A stretch of DNA of 64,000 nt from the NCBI GenBank assembly GCA_001466705.2, contig LATX02000241.1:1-64000 (forward strand), in the 5' to 3' direction. This DNA comes from Moniliophthora roreri. Taxonomy: Eukaryota; Basidiomycota; Agaricomycetes; Agaricales; Marasmiaceae. A model generated the notes under the pieces. It was not told where the DNA came from. It ran no database searches and was given only the letters and a program-made list of their open reading frames with translations. Positions 11,099 through 22,343 of this stretch are shown here, in pieces. Position 1 is the stretch's first letter, and each line of letters starts with the position of its first letter. A program made the translations under genes and the position numbers.

Positions 11099-13142
11099 GA
11101 TGCCAATTTTTTAAATATTTAACGTCGTTGACGTCTCGGGCATTTAAACACTGGGGAAACCAGATACATACAACAACGTTTAAATACTAATTAAATACTG
11201 ACATTCTTTTAAGTATATAATTTGGTAAGTAAAGGACTACTACATGGTTGAATGTGGTATCTAATACATAGTAGGTACTATACATGTATGTGTAGAGTAC
11301 AGAGCACATTTACGGAGTAGGAGTGTTCAGCTGCTGTCCGGGGGTAATTGGGTACTTCTGGTAAGGTCAATCTAACAATTCTAAAGTCATTGTGGTTCAA
11401 TTAGATCCAAGGACACGTCAGACATCGTGATAACATACCTACGTCCTATGCCTGAGCACCCTCTACAAATCCCTATCATCGACGCTCGTCTCTTGCTGCC
11501 ACATGTAAACCACCAAGGGCCTGACTGAAGGCAGGAAGAGGGAACGGCTGAGGAGAGGTGTCTTAGAAGCCATGGGATAAAGTGGGGGATGACGCCGGGC
11601 GGGGAAGGAAGGGGAAGGAAAGAAAGCTGGCGAGGACTGAGGTATGGTTGACTGCAGAGACGAGTGTCACACATGCCCAGCGCGTTTGCATGCTGACTTT
11701 GTTGATTCCTCTTGTCTTCTCCCATCATGCCTGCTTCACCATTGACCTACCATCAATGCTCCCACCTTCCTTCTGAGACTCAACAAGATATTCTTTTACA
11801 CCTTATGGACGTGGTCTGCTCAAGACATACATGGTCTCCTGAGTCCTCATTTTCGACTTGCTATCCTCTCTCCTCTCATTTTCCACCAGTTTTCCGCCCA
11901 GTCCCAANCCGTCGACCTACCGTCAATGCTCCCGCCTTCCTTCCGAGACTCAACAAGATATCCTTTATATTCAAGATGTCCCAACAGCTCTCTGTGTTTA
12001 TTTGGCTAGACACTGGGTTGTGTAAGATGTGGATAATGCGTGTCAGAGGCCGAAGTGCTTTCGTGTTGCGAGAGGAATGGTGAGTACATATGTCAGTTGC
12101 TGTGTTTTTCTCAGCTGACTAGTCACCTGGCATGCATCGTCATACGCTTGATTTCACCTTACGGACGTGGTCTGCTCAAGACATACATGGTCTCCCGAGT
12201 CCTCGTTTTCGACCCGCTATCCTCTCTCCTCTCATTTTCCGCCAGTTTTCCGCCCAGTCCCAAATTCCGCCCTCGTCGTTCCCAATATCCGCGTCGTTTT
12301 CTCCCGTCTGTCAGCTGGTTCGTCTCCTGCGTCCGTCACGGCTCAGCTCTCCGCGTTTCACCAAGCGGCTCGACTTGGCAACCCCCTGACAGCCCGTGCC
12401 CATCACACTGTGACTAGCGGGTCTCTTTCGCTCGTCGGAGCTCTATGCGCTTTTCAATACTCACCTCCACCACTCCCTTCACAGTTACATGATGCTCCAG
12501 AAACTCCATTGTTGATAGCAGGGGTGCCGTTGAGGTGTCCCGGGAGGTTTTTGAATGTTGTTTAAATGGTGCTATATGCCCATTGTACTTATTTAAATGT
12601 TCCATATTTAAATGATATTTAAACACTATTGTATGTGTATGTTTTTCAGAATGTTTAAATGCCCGAGACGNCATTTTCCGCCAGTTTTCCGCCCAGTCCC
12701 AAATTCCGCCCTCGTCGTTCCCAATATCCGCGTCGTTTTCTCCCGTCTGTCAGCTGGTTCGTCTCCTGCGTCCGTCACGGCTCAGCTCTCCGCGTTTCAC
12801 CAAGCGGCTCGACTTGGCAACCCCCTGACAGCCCGTGCCCATCACACTGTGACTAGCGGGTCTCTTTCGCTCGTCGGAGCTCTATGCGCTTTTCAATACT
12901 CACCTCCACCACTCCCTTCACAGTTACATGATGCTCCAGAAACTCCATTGTTGATAGCAGGGGTGCCGTTGAGGTGTCCCGGGAGGTTTTTGAATGTTGT
13001 TTAAATGGTGCTATATGCCCATTGTACTTATTTAAATGTTCCATATTTAAATGATATTTAAACACTATTGTATGTGTATGTTTTTCAGAATGTTTAAATG
13101 CCCGAGACGTCGACGACGTTAAATATTTAAAAATTTGGCATC
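11099..13142. mobile_element. TIR DNA transposon-like element, 52-bp ends, non-autonomous
   Basis: Positions 11099-11150 and the complement of 13091-13142 match at 50 of 52 bases. Ends begin GATGCCAA, continue into TTTAAATATTTAACGTCGT and reach CTCGGGCATTTAAACA. Weaker TTTAAAT-rich similarity continues inward. No transposase motif is recognisable in the interior. The interior is built of diverged direct repeats (11740-11900 resembles 11910-11970 and 12160-12270) and contains Ns at 11908 and 12671. Non-autonomous TIR transposon is the best description. No target duplication could be identified. It sits on the broken P450 copy. Confidence 0.75.
12233..13109 (+). repeat. Exact 438-bp direct repeat around a single N (probable assembly artefact)
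   Basis: The segment 12233-12670 is repeated at 12672-13109 with no difference seen, and the two are separated only by the N at 12671. An exact duplicate beside a placeholder base is typical of two overlapping contig ends placed side by side. The real element is probably about 440 bp shorter. Confidence 0.8.
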
Positions 13143-13220
13143 CTACATTAGGAATACACAGGAGTTATCCGGCTCCTTCCCATCGAGGGGAAGAACAAGC
13201 AATCACACCCAACGCCACAA

Positions 13221-13703
13221 ATGGAATCATTAGCTAGTCGTCTTCCGTGCAATTCGTATGAAGATGACTCGGGAAAAGCCATTGATTCACAAGCTCACCT
13301 GCCATTCACCGAAGAGAGTACATTACCCCAGAAATTGGCCATCTCTTCAACTTCTGAAAATCTGTCAAGCGCTCTAGAAAATCCGATCGCAGTGGACAGT
13401 GACTCCCAGGCATCAGCATCTTCCAATTATTTACCAGTTGTTGCTTATGGTCAACTCGGAGACGATATAGCTCCGACACGACCTTTGAGCTCCACATCAC
13501 CTGTTTCAACCACTACGGCGGCTACTAGCCATGAGACAGAAGGTGACGAAGGAGGAATTTTTGACAGTCATGGGACACCTCATAGGGATTCAGAAGGCGA
13601 AGAGACTATGCATAAATATGTACATGAACTACCTGTAGATCAATATACTGGAGAAATGAAGAGACATCAAAAATTGTATCGTGATGCAAACCAAACCAGA
13701 TAG
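13221..13703 (+). CDS. Ser/Thr-rich hypothetical protein (160 aa)
   Basis: A single frame of 160 codons starts 80 bp after the TIR element and ends 14 bp before the stop of the convergent FunK1 kinase. The protein is acidic and rich in Ser, Thr and Glu (STSPVSTTTAATS; DSEGEETMHKYVHELP). No domain is recognised. The N-terminus may be incomplete if the element interrupted it. It could be a chance frame; length and closeness to the kinase give modest support. Confidence 0.35.
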   Translation: MESLASRLPCNSYEDDSGKAIDSQAHLPFTEESTLPQKLAISSTSENLSSALENPIAVDSDSQASASSNYLPVVAYGQLGDDIAPTRPLSSTSPVSTTTAATSHETEGDEGGIFDSHGTPHRDSEGEETMHKYVHELPVDQYTGEMKRHQKLYRDANQTR

Positions 13704-13717
13704 CCGTCGATACCTCT

Positions 13718-15410
13718 TCAACGACCACCTTTTCGAGCCTTCTTTGAGTCTGAACCATGTACGTCCTTGCGTTTACGCTTCGAACTAGATCCCCCTGCCT
13801 GACTACCATCTTCCTGATTTGTGCTTCCCCGATTGCTCATCACCTTGAGGGTGTTGTCGATACGCTTTCGGTTTGTACAGAGTAAATCACGGGAGACGGG
13901 TGTCGCTGTGAGGCCTCGGGGATCTTCGAGAGTGTTGTTGAACGTAGCCAACATCCATTGCGATGACTCATTAAGCTTCCGCATGGTTTCGTCGTAACGC
14001 CAAACAGGTTGCTCCTCCAACTCCTCGTCCGTCATGTCGTATTTGGCTCTTAGCCCCTCGTAAATCGTCCTGGCCTTCTGTGTCGGTCTGTCTCTGTAAC
14101 GAACACCTATGACATCCTCCAATGCAATAACCAGATCTCGAAGGGGGTCGTAGGGAAGCTCGGCCTTTTTGAGCATGAAGAGGTGAGCGAGAGCCTCCGC
14201 TTTCTCGTCGCCCCCAACAACTTCTCCTTCCTCGTCGTCCTCATCTTCGAAGAACCAAGCGTCATAGACCTTCTTGAGATGACGTTTGAGTTTTGTGTTT
14301 GGGAACTCGTGTGGACAGTGCACCAAGACGACATAGCAAAGAACGTGGAAGAATGATTCCAAATCATCGACGAGAGTGTGTTCCACCGTGCCCGGCGTGT
14401 TCGAGAGTAGATGTGCTGACATAAATTGCCAGGTACCCTGAAAGTAGACGACCAGTTAGCTCGTTGCACCTAGCAATGGCGAAGAAGACCTACAGTTCTG
14501 GCCATGACTCGTACTTCTGGATTGGCGATTGATTTGCCGAACTCCCAATCGATGAGCAAGCCACCTCCGTTTTCACTGATGAGAATGTTGCCAATGCTGA
14601 TGTCGCGGTGTAGAATGCCTTTTCGGTAAGCTTCCGTATGGGCTGGACATGAATGTTCAGAGTCAGCTTCGAGCACTGCAAAAATTTAGAATTGAACTCG
14701 TACCTTGCAAGGCATCTCGTAAAGCCGTTACCAGCTCCTTAGTAGTTCGGAATTTGCTCAACGGCCTCCCAATCTCTTTCAACACGATAAAATAGTGGCA
14801 ATGAACTCTGAAATGCTTGCGGAGCTCTCCGACACACCACTCGTGGCTGTCTGTCGTTTGCCAGCGTCCTGTCACATCTCCATGAGCAAGAACGGTCGGA
14901 ATGAGTCTGCCAATTCCCTTCAGCTCTTCGTAAATCTCGCCTTCCTTGTGATAGCCGTCTGCGTAAATCCTCCATGTGTCCTTAAGGTAAACTTTATTCC
15001 CGCTTTCATCGACAACTTCAAACCCTCTAGTAGATCGGCCGACAGGAGAGATTGAGGATTTCGTAATAGTATTGACACCGTAGTAGAAGCGGAACATTTT
15101 CGTCCTCTCGTCGTAGACCTTGAACTTGTAGATCGTAGCATCCTGATCCAGCCCGAGCACTCGTTTCGCATTCTCGACATGAGGTGCATCGGATTCCCCA
15201 GCGACTGTGACCGACTCGTCATAACCACGAGCTGCAGGATCTGCGTGGCTCAGGCACCAAAAGAAATCGGCTAGGTACGACTCTTTCGTGTAGTCGAACT
15301 TGGTGGACACTACCACACCGCCTCGGTCCCAACGAATAAGCCTTGCAGATGTACCTGTTGCCCACACAGAGAAAGCGTGAGTACGGAACTGCGACGCCAG
15401 CTGAGAGCCA
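13718..15410 (-). CDS. FunK1-type protein kinase, 5' end missing at sequence gap
   Basis: This is a fungal-type kinase (FunK1 class), probably Ser/Thr. From the gap: QFRTHAFSVWATG and ARLIRWDRGGVVV, the typical region before the kinase fold. Then IGRPLSKFRTTKELVTALRD, an intron, HRDISIGNIL (catalytic loop with Asp), LLIDWEFG in place of DFG, a second intron, GTWQFMSAHLL (activation-segment end), and the C-lobe LESFFHVLCYVVLV. The C-terminus carries basic clusters (SSKRKRKD, SKKARKGGR) that look like a nuclear signal. The coding similarity starts exactly at the N at 15411; the short frame beyond it is probably unrelated. Catalytic residues visible are intact. Confidence 0.85.
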
Positions 15411-16726
15411 NTTGTAAACCGAACAAAGGACTCCAACGAGTGCATCCATCGATCTCACACAACCAAGATGTGATTATTCGATCGAACCAAAACTCGAGGC
15501 GGGAGACAGGCGACGAGAAAGTAGAATGATAGGAACCGAATCATCCAGGGTTTTACCGCACATTGTGATAGGAGCAAACACTAGAGTCACGGTCAGCTTT
15601 TGCGGAAAGAGGTGAATGAAAGGACATACATTCTAATCTATTCTAACGTGGCCTCATGATCAGAACCTCATTACTCGTCGCCGGCCCACGACGTGCATCG
15701 TCTGCATCACCACCAACTGCTGAATCCGGTGACGCTCCAAAATATGATAGGCTTACTGGAAACCGTTACCATCAGTATCGCAGCCACCGAAAGAAATCAC
15801 GAACTGACCAGGGCCTTAGCTTCCTGCAATCTCATTTTTCCGCACGAGGAGCATGCGAGAAATTACACAATGGGGCACGCATGAGGTATACGTGGNGTCT
15901 ACGCTTGACAGTACTAAGACGAGGTTCGTTGAAAAAACTTCTTTGAAACAGAATCAAGTAAGCAAAGGTCATTCGTGCTCGACAGTGACCACATACCACA
16001 CAGCAAGTTTCTCCTGCTTCCGAGGGATTGAATAAAGGTGATACACGGGGCAGAACCGTAAGTGCGGATATTCCAGTGCTAGCAGTTGTTCTTTGCCAAG
16101 ATCAGGAACGAACATCCAGTGATACAGGACAGACACACCTCTTTTGTTGATTTTGCAGCCTATACCCAGCCAATTTATCGAAGAACGAAGTGTTGACGAC
16201 GACGACTGCGTGAGATGTAAGGGATTGGAGCTGATTCCCGGGTCCTATCATGGCCTGCGTGGCTGGTCGATGTGAAGGACGTATCGGATAGGCTATCTCC
16301 GACAAAAGCCAATGAAGGTTCCAGTCAGCGTTTCGCTGCAAGGGTGCTGAACGACGTAGCAGAGCACTCTGAACACGATTTTCCGGCATCACGAAACCAG
16401 TTTTCGCAAGAAAAGGGTGTGGGTGATTCCTGAGAAATGAGGAATAGGTACATGGTACCTCCGTTGGTGTCTTCTTCGAGTCTTTTTTCCAGGAAACTAC
16501 CACCCGATGTTTCCGTCCAACGTCGATCCATCGTACCCTTCCGACCTGCGTCCGACCAATCCCAACGACGATCTCCCGAAACACCACCAATTTCAACCAA
16601 CGTCGTTCCAACTCTCAATTCGCTGGCCCACTAGTTGTGCCGAGGAGCCGTATGAGATGATCTGCATGTTATTTCTAGTGAGTAGGAGACACAAACAGAG
16701 TTAGCTCTCACTTTTCATGTTTCGNT
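15411..16726. other. Contig-join region bounded by Ns
   Basis: Three Ns (15411, 15896, 16725) cut this stretch. The missing N-terminal exons of the kinase do not appear in it. No gene is recognised; frames that cross Ns should not be trusted. Confidence 0.5.
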
Positions 16727-17622
16727 GCCAGGTACGATTCGCAAACTGGCTCAACTTACCGTTGCCGAGAAGTTCAAGGTCAAAATAACGATTTTCTCAC
16801 ACAATTTTCAAAATTTTGCGCCGTGTTCCCTACTCAAAGCACTCGAAAGCTAGTTTATATCTCTCTTCTGGCTTCAAACTGCGGTCTCTCGAGTATTGTA
16901 GTTTTTAATCAGAGGCTCCGGGAGGATCTGGGGCTCTTAGTCGAGAAAAATATGGATTTCGCGGACTTTAGTGTCTGTGTTTAATGTACCATTGGATGTA
17001 TTCAAGCACTATAAAATACATATTTGCAGGTTGTATGAGGGTATCGAGTGGTAAAGTGGGACGCAGGGATGAACTAGGGATGAATTATATTCGTGCGGCC
17101 AGCATTATGAACTGAGTCATGTTTCTAGGTGGTTCTAAGGTCCGATTTAGACATCGTCACATCCGCATAGCGTGTTCATGAATCATAATGATGGATTGAC
17201 TGGAGGAGAGGACGACTCAGTCGACGACTTGACGATTCCAATTGGACAGACTTCTGTGATCAAAGAATTGGGAACAATTTCACTGGATTCCAAGAAAGGG
17301 CGAGAAGCTCTTGAGCCTTTGGGAGGATTACCTGTGTATGGTCAAGTTAGAGAAAAGACGGAAAAGAAGAAGCAGGGCACGCACCTTGGCGGCTTGTGAC
17401 ACTCGAACCAAGAGTCCTAGAACCTCTCGGAACCTCCGATACAGGCCACAATAATCCAGGAACTCAAATCGACGCCTATTGAAGCTAGAACAAAGGCATA
17501 AGTCAGTTTTGAGAAGGGGGACACGGCGTAAAATTTTGAAAATTGTGTGAGAAAATCGTTATTTTGACCTTGAACTTCTCGGCAACGGTAAGTTGAGCCA
17601 GTTTGCGAATCGTACCTGGCAA
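16727..17622. mobile_element. 896-bp element with about 97-bp terminal inverted repeats
   Basis: The first about 97 bases (start GCCAGGTACGATTCGC) recur as the reverse complement at the other end (…GAATCGTACCTGGC), with one difference seen near the inner limit (GCGCC versus GCGTA side). About 700 bp lie between, with one short frame at 17172-17399 (75 aa, acidic then Lys-rich) of unknown meaning and no transposase motif. It fits a MITE or other non-autonomous TIR element. The left end touches the N at 16725, so a target duplication cannot be read and an assembly contribution cannot be excluded. Confidence 0.65.
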
Positions 17623-20087
17623 CCTCCCCTTGAGGTGATGGTGAAAGACAAAGCGTGCCGACGTGTCTGTCCCGTGAGCAGACCTAAACGGAGATTCGAG
17701 ATACCGGCCAGAATTTTATATCTTCTTGATATCTTCTATCATCTTCAGCACGTACTGGAAGGGTATGGAGAAGTCAAGACAAGCAGGAGTGAATATGTAC
17801 TCAAGTTTTTTGCCATTGCCTTGAATAGTACAGTAATCAACATCAAGGTAAGCAACATCGAAATGGAAGACCCAACCAAACAAGCCCTATTCCAAGCAGG
17901 CTCCAAACTCAACGTGTCTCATGGATACGTCTCTCGCCCAAATTACTCTTGTCTGGCTGGCAGTGATGCATCTGTTCAAAAACTATCGATGTCAGGTAAG
18001 TTATTTTTCGTTCACGGTTAACCCACATCCAACTGACTTATATTGATCTAGCCTGTATATCATCCGTTCAGAATGAAACCAAGGCGCAAGGTTGAGATTG
18101 CAACGCGATGCAGGCAAACCCTGACCCATGCCAATTCTACTCAAAACTGAAGATCCGCAGTGGCACAGCCTGTCACACTTTCAATCAATCTCATCAGAAC
18201 CATCGTCGAATCCTGGATCATTATTACTCTCTCCAGCACTAGGTTTCACATGACACGTACCAGTCATTTGAAGGGTATGAACCTAACAATAAAACTCTAG
18301 CGTGGGATCCACCTGCCTCTCCCCTTCCGAACGGTCTGTGAGCATGCCTTGACTGGAGTGATGGCGAAGAAAGGGGAATGACTAGAGTATAAGGGGCGGT
18401 GGCCTGGAAGTAGTGGATTGGACGGATCGGATGAACGGGGCGCCACTCCCCAGATGTTCGAGTCTACGCGGGGAGCTTGGAGTCTCTCGATGGTGCTAGT
18501 TCTTCTGGATCGATCCCATTGAATGTCACTTCGTCTTGTTAAATTGATGACGTTCTTGAAGGCCAAAAAAGCTACATCTCCCATTATAAGAAGACTGCTC
18601 AGCAAGCTGCAGCTCGTGCCAAGCTCGCGAAACAAGTCGAAGTCGCATTCAAGGGTGTCCTGCTTACAATGGTTCAGTGTGTGGTCTCATACTTTAAATG
18701 TTTACTTGCTAACTCCTTTGGTCTAGATCGCCTGATGACAAACATCCAGAGACATAGCTTTGAAGCTGTAGCCGTTTCCCAGCCTACCAAACGCCCTCTC
18801 ATTCACCACTGCACCTTAAGCATTCCTGGTGGAACTGGGATAGCTACGACGCGAAGCTTACTCTGCATTTCATCAGACCATTTTTGAACAGCTTGTCGGT
18901 CTATCGCATCGTGGAAGGGGATATGTGATATGTATGCTTCATGCTAACAGGAGAAGTTTGGCTCTTTCGAGTTGCTAACTAGATATCAGGTACAGTGCAA
19001 GGTGAACATTTCAATAGTCACTAATTTACTGTCGATCCATTAAGCACGCACTCCGTTCATTCAGAATGACCAGCTGTACTCTGGATAGTACCGAACTCAA
19101 CCCCATTCCATCTGCACCAGCCGCCGAATCACGTTCAATGGCGCTCTCATTACCACTGTTCTTCACCTATGACTACAAGAATGTTCATGATCATGATTCG
19201 GAGTGTGTAAAATCCGCCACTAGCTCCCCACAACTGCTGGTGGGGCAAGCAACAAGACATGGGTCACATAAAGCGTCGCCTGCAGGACGGAGCTTTCTGA
19301 ACTACGGAGAAGGCAGGCTGAACCTGAATGTCATCGACCTGGAACAACTCAAGGCGGTCTTAACTGCGCGAATTGCTGAAGGCTATATTTCTGTCACTTC
19401 GACCCAGAACTCCTGTCCTTGACAGTTCAATGCAAAATCTTGATATGGCAGACTCCTGCGACCTCTGAATCCTACTCTTCGTCATCCGGGACACCACAGG
19501 CGCAGGCGGTACAGAATTCACTTGCAGGAAAACTCCCTCAGAACCAAGATGCTTCGGGCATGTCTGGTTTTCAGCAATCTACCAATCTGGGGAACGAGTG
19601 AAGAAAAGGCTGGTTTAACTGTCGATGGTAGGTGGTTCGCCATTGCCGGGAATAACCGCAAAATGCGCAAAACAAATGGTTTGATTGAAGGGATCGACTG
19701 CGAACCCTGGCAGAATACGTTGCCAGTGCTCGCAGGACCAGACATGGTCGTGTGCTTTACTTTAGGGGCTCGGTCCAATATGCTACCGTCGAGAGTATTG
19801 CAAGGAAGGATGGAATAGAAGTATGCTACGTCAAAGACGAGAAGAGCGGCACTAGTATTATGATTCTGAGGGCTGCTGTGAGCAGGGTATCTTAAAGTAG
19901 AATTCTTCGTGTTTGGTCGTAACCGTGAATTGAACATCGGGTTCTGGCGAAACATCTGAACAGTGCATCATGCAATTTTGTGAACTGGTAATAGATATAG
20001 GAAACACAGCGAGAGTTATAGCAAGTTGAAGAATCCACATTAGCGGAAAAGAATTCGAGAAGCCAGATAAATGAAGTTCTATCATCG
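17623..20087. other. Unresolved coding-like patches, probably gene relics
   Basis: Several plus-strand patches look protein-coding but do not join into a gene: MEDPTKQALFQAGSKLNVSH near 17862, a helical Ala-rich patch SYISHYKKTAQQAAARAKLA near 18570, and DLEQLKAVLTARIAEGY near 19340. They may be exons of one decayed gene. I do not recognise the family. The minus strand shows nothing convincing. Confidence 0.3.
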
Positions 20088-21967
20088 TTATTTCGCAACG
20101 CTGAACTTGAGGAGATCACGTCTCCCAGAGATCTTTGACAATCCATAGAATCTTAGATTTCCCAAGAGGAAATCTACCCGTTTGATTCCCTTCACGTGTT
20201 CGGCCTCCGATGCAGGCGCACCTTCGTCTGTGACCACCCGCTTACACCGTGCCTCGTAGGCATCGAAAACCTCCAATTTGTTGCTGTCCTCATATTCGGC
20301 ATCTGTCACAGGGAGACGCAGTGCGCGGTACAGCCCGCCAACATCGGTAGATTGACAACTCACCTTTTGGCCTTTTATGGCATTTACGGCATTTCCGGCA
20401 TTTCAAAATGTTAAGGCCAGAATGACCACGGGGTGACACATCTGCTGCTAGTTTCAAGACCCCTACTGCCCTGGTAACACTACTTCCAGACCTTACAGTA
20501 AGTGAATGTACTCAGAAGATTTTCTCCTGGGTGATTTTTGTCCAGTAATGGTATCACATGGTCTTCTCACTATGTTTGATCAACTGTCTCTGTGATAGGT
20601 GATTCATAGATGGATTTGTCTCGTAGAGGATCTATATGCACTCACCAGATGGTAGCATAACCTAATTGTGTAGCTCCAATGACTCACCACGTCTGGATGC
20701 GACTACCTGCTCCAGCGGACCTAGCCTTTTGGCCCCGGTCCACCCAGCCTTTTGGCCTTTTTGGGGTCGGCTCCGGCCCAGAAATGCTGACCGGCATTTC
20801 GGTAAACCAGGCCTAGCCTTTTACCTTCGGCATTTTGGGCCAAAATGCCGGTGGCATGCCAATGGCATGCCGAAATGCCAGGTGATGTCATCCTACCGAT
20901 GAATAAGATCGGCGACCGTAACATAAGCGTCCTCATCCGTAGACGAAGGTCTGATCTCAATAGTCCAGGGCAGGAACTTTGAGACCAGCTTGACGGATGT
21001 CACGGGAGGAATCGTTGCCGACTCTGCTCGCACCTCTGGTGTGAGAACGGAAGAAGGCGACAGCACGATACCAGGGTCCCTCGAGACGTCGTAGTCAAAT
21101 CGAAGAGGTGATCTATACCGTAGGACGGCGTGCATGTTGTCTATGTTTGGAGCGATATCGAGCGCTGTCGGGCTCGACGGTGGCGCAGACGGCGAGTAGC
21201 CAGTCACAGGAGGCGACGGGGTGGAGATCGCGTGTGTTTCGTCCCCGTCAACGAAATGCGCGATTCTGAGAGATGGTTTTGGAGCTGGCATCAGTGGAGG
21301 CTGGGTTCCTTCACTATGAAGCGCAGAGGACGGTAAATTTGAAGTTGATGTCGGAGGCAATGACAGGAGTGGGGCGGCACGATCTGCTTGGAAGGACGGT
21401 ATGTGTTCATTGGAGGGTTCGTGTCTTTGAACAGTAACGCCAGAGCTTGTTAACTTTGGTAACAGAATCTCTGCCTTTGGTCGAGGTTTCATTCTGAATG
21501 GACGATATGTAGACTGTATTAACATAATTCAGTAAACACGGGTTGAATGATATTGACAATGAACGTACCTGACGTCCATGGCTGCTCGACACATATAAAG
21601 CTCCCAGCTCGACGTCGTTCCCCGGGATCGGCGTAGCCGTGATTATTCGACTTCCTGCATATCTTACTCCCTTCCTTACGATGCGATAGATTGATAACCG
21701 TTTCACAAACGGTCTAAACTTTGATTTAGTTCCATGCTTGGTCGAAAATTCTAGCATGCACTCAAGGACATACGATATAGCTGCCCAGATCGAAACAAAT
21801 CCAGAGATAACCGACAATGCAGTGACTCCGGGAATATTGCTTCTGAAAGCTGCGAGTGCGGTCACGATGGTGCATATCCCACCGATAACCGGTAGGATTA
21901 CTTTTGATAAACTGAATCCTGCAGTGGAAGGTGACATGAAAGACAGGGAACCCACTTCATAACACAA
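20088..21967 (-). pseudogene. DUF6699-type membrane-anchored protein, split by a 560-bp insertion
   Basis: Exon 1 (from 21967) has two hydrophobic segments (VILPVIGGICTIVTALAAF; VISGFVSIWAAISYVLECML). An intron at about 21515-21570 leads to a Pro/Ser-rich linker, then the DUF6699-like core: [31 protein letters not shown] and VTVADLI. There a 560-bp insertion brings an immediate stop. The rest of the domain continues on the other side: [16 protein letters not shown], then [10 protein letters not shown] and the C-terminus at 20088. Removing the insertion and one TT copy restores one frame through VADLI-GGLYR. Family function is unknown. Unless the insertion is spliced, which lacks good sites, the gene is broken. 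Confidence 0.8.
20342..20901. mobile_element. 560-bp TIR insertion in DUF6699 gene
   Basis: Both ends begin CATCGGTAG when read inward, followed by similar but gapped sequence (ATTGACAACTCACC versus GATGACATCACC). The flanks share a 2-bp AA, consistent with a short target duplication. The interior is dominated by variations of GGCATTT and GGCATGCC on both halves and encodes nothing recognisable. It is a small non-autonomous element whose gain is readable because the host reading frame resumes cleanly. Confidence 0.7.
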
Positions 21968-22343
21968 TGCTGTTTAGAACACGCATAGTTTGTCCGGTCC
22001 AAGTCTAGTGAGGCTGTTCAATAACGTTCAACATTGTATGCCAATGTTTGACAGTATCTTATGAATACCTCTTCGAGGCGGCAGCTGAAGCGCTGAACGC
22101 TGAACGCCTACTGGGTGCTTGTGCTCGACAGTGGCCACTGCCAAACAAAGCGTAAACAAAGCCTCCAGACACTCTCGGTGCAAAGGACCCCGAACTCGTC
22201 AGCAAACTCGGTCTCTCCCATATTTCTCAACGGAGATTTTTCAACGGAGATTTCTCCAAAAATAATACCAGGAAAACGCCAATACATAACGCACAGACCA
22301 GTTCAAGATATTTTCCCGATTTCGACTCGATAACAATCAACCA
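21968..22343. promoter_or_regulatory. Shared upstream region of two divergent genes
   Basis: The 376 bp lie between the starts of the DUF6699 gene (minus) and the AT-hook gene (plus). A run AGCGCTGAACGCTGAACGC near 22089 resembles the tandem GCGCTCA word upstream of the adaptor genes at 40.2 and 42.8 kb. The match is imperfect and a regulatory role is only a guess. Confidence 0.3.

Noticed and set aside
12040..13065. Several 85-132 aa frames inside the 11.1-13.1 kb element
   Set aside because: They repeat because the DNA repeats, overlap in different frames and show no transposase motif.
15412..15458. In-frame extension of the FunK1 kinase beyond the N
   Set aside because: It crosses a join marker, has no similarity to the expected N-terminal region and is short; probably coincidental.
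17860..19600. Possible relic of an Iml1/DEPDC5-like gene (LTARIAEGY patch)
   Set aside because: Only one short patch agrees and the order of the other patches does not fit; left unidentified.
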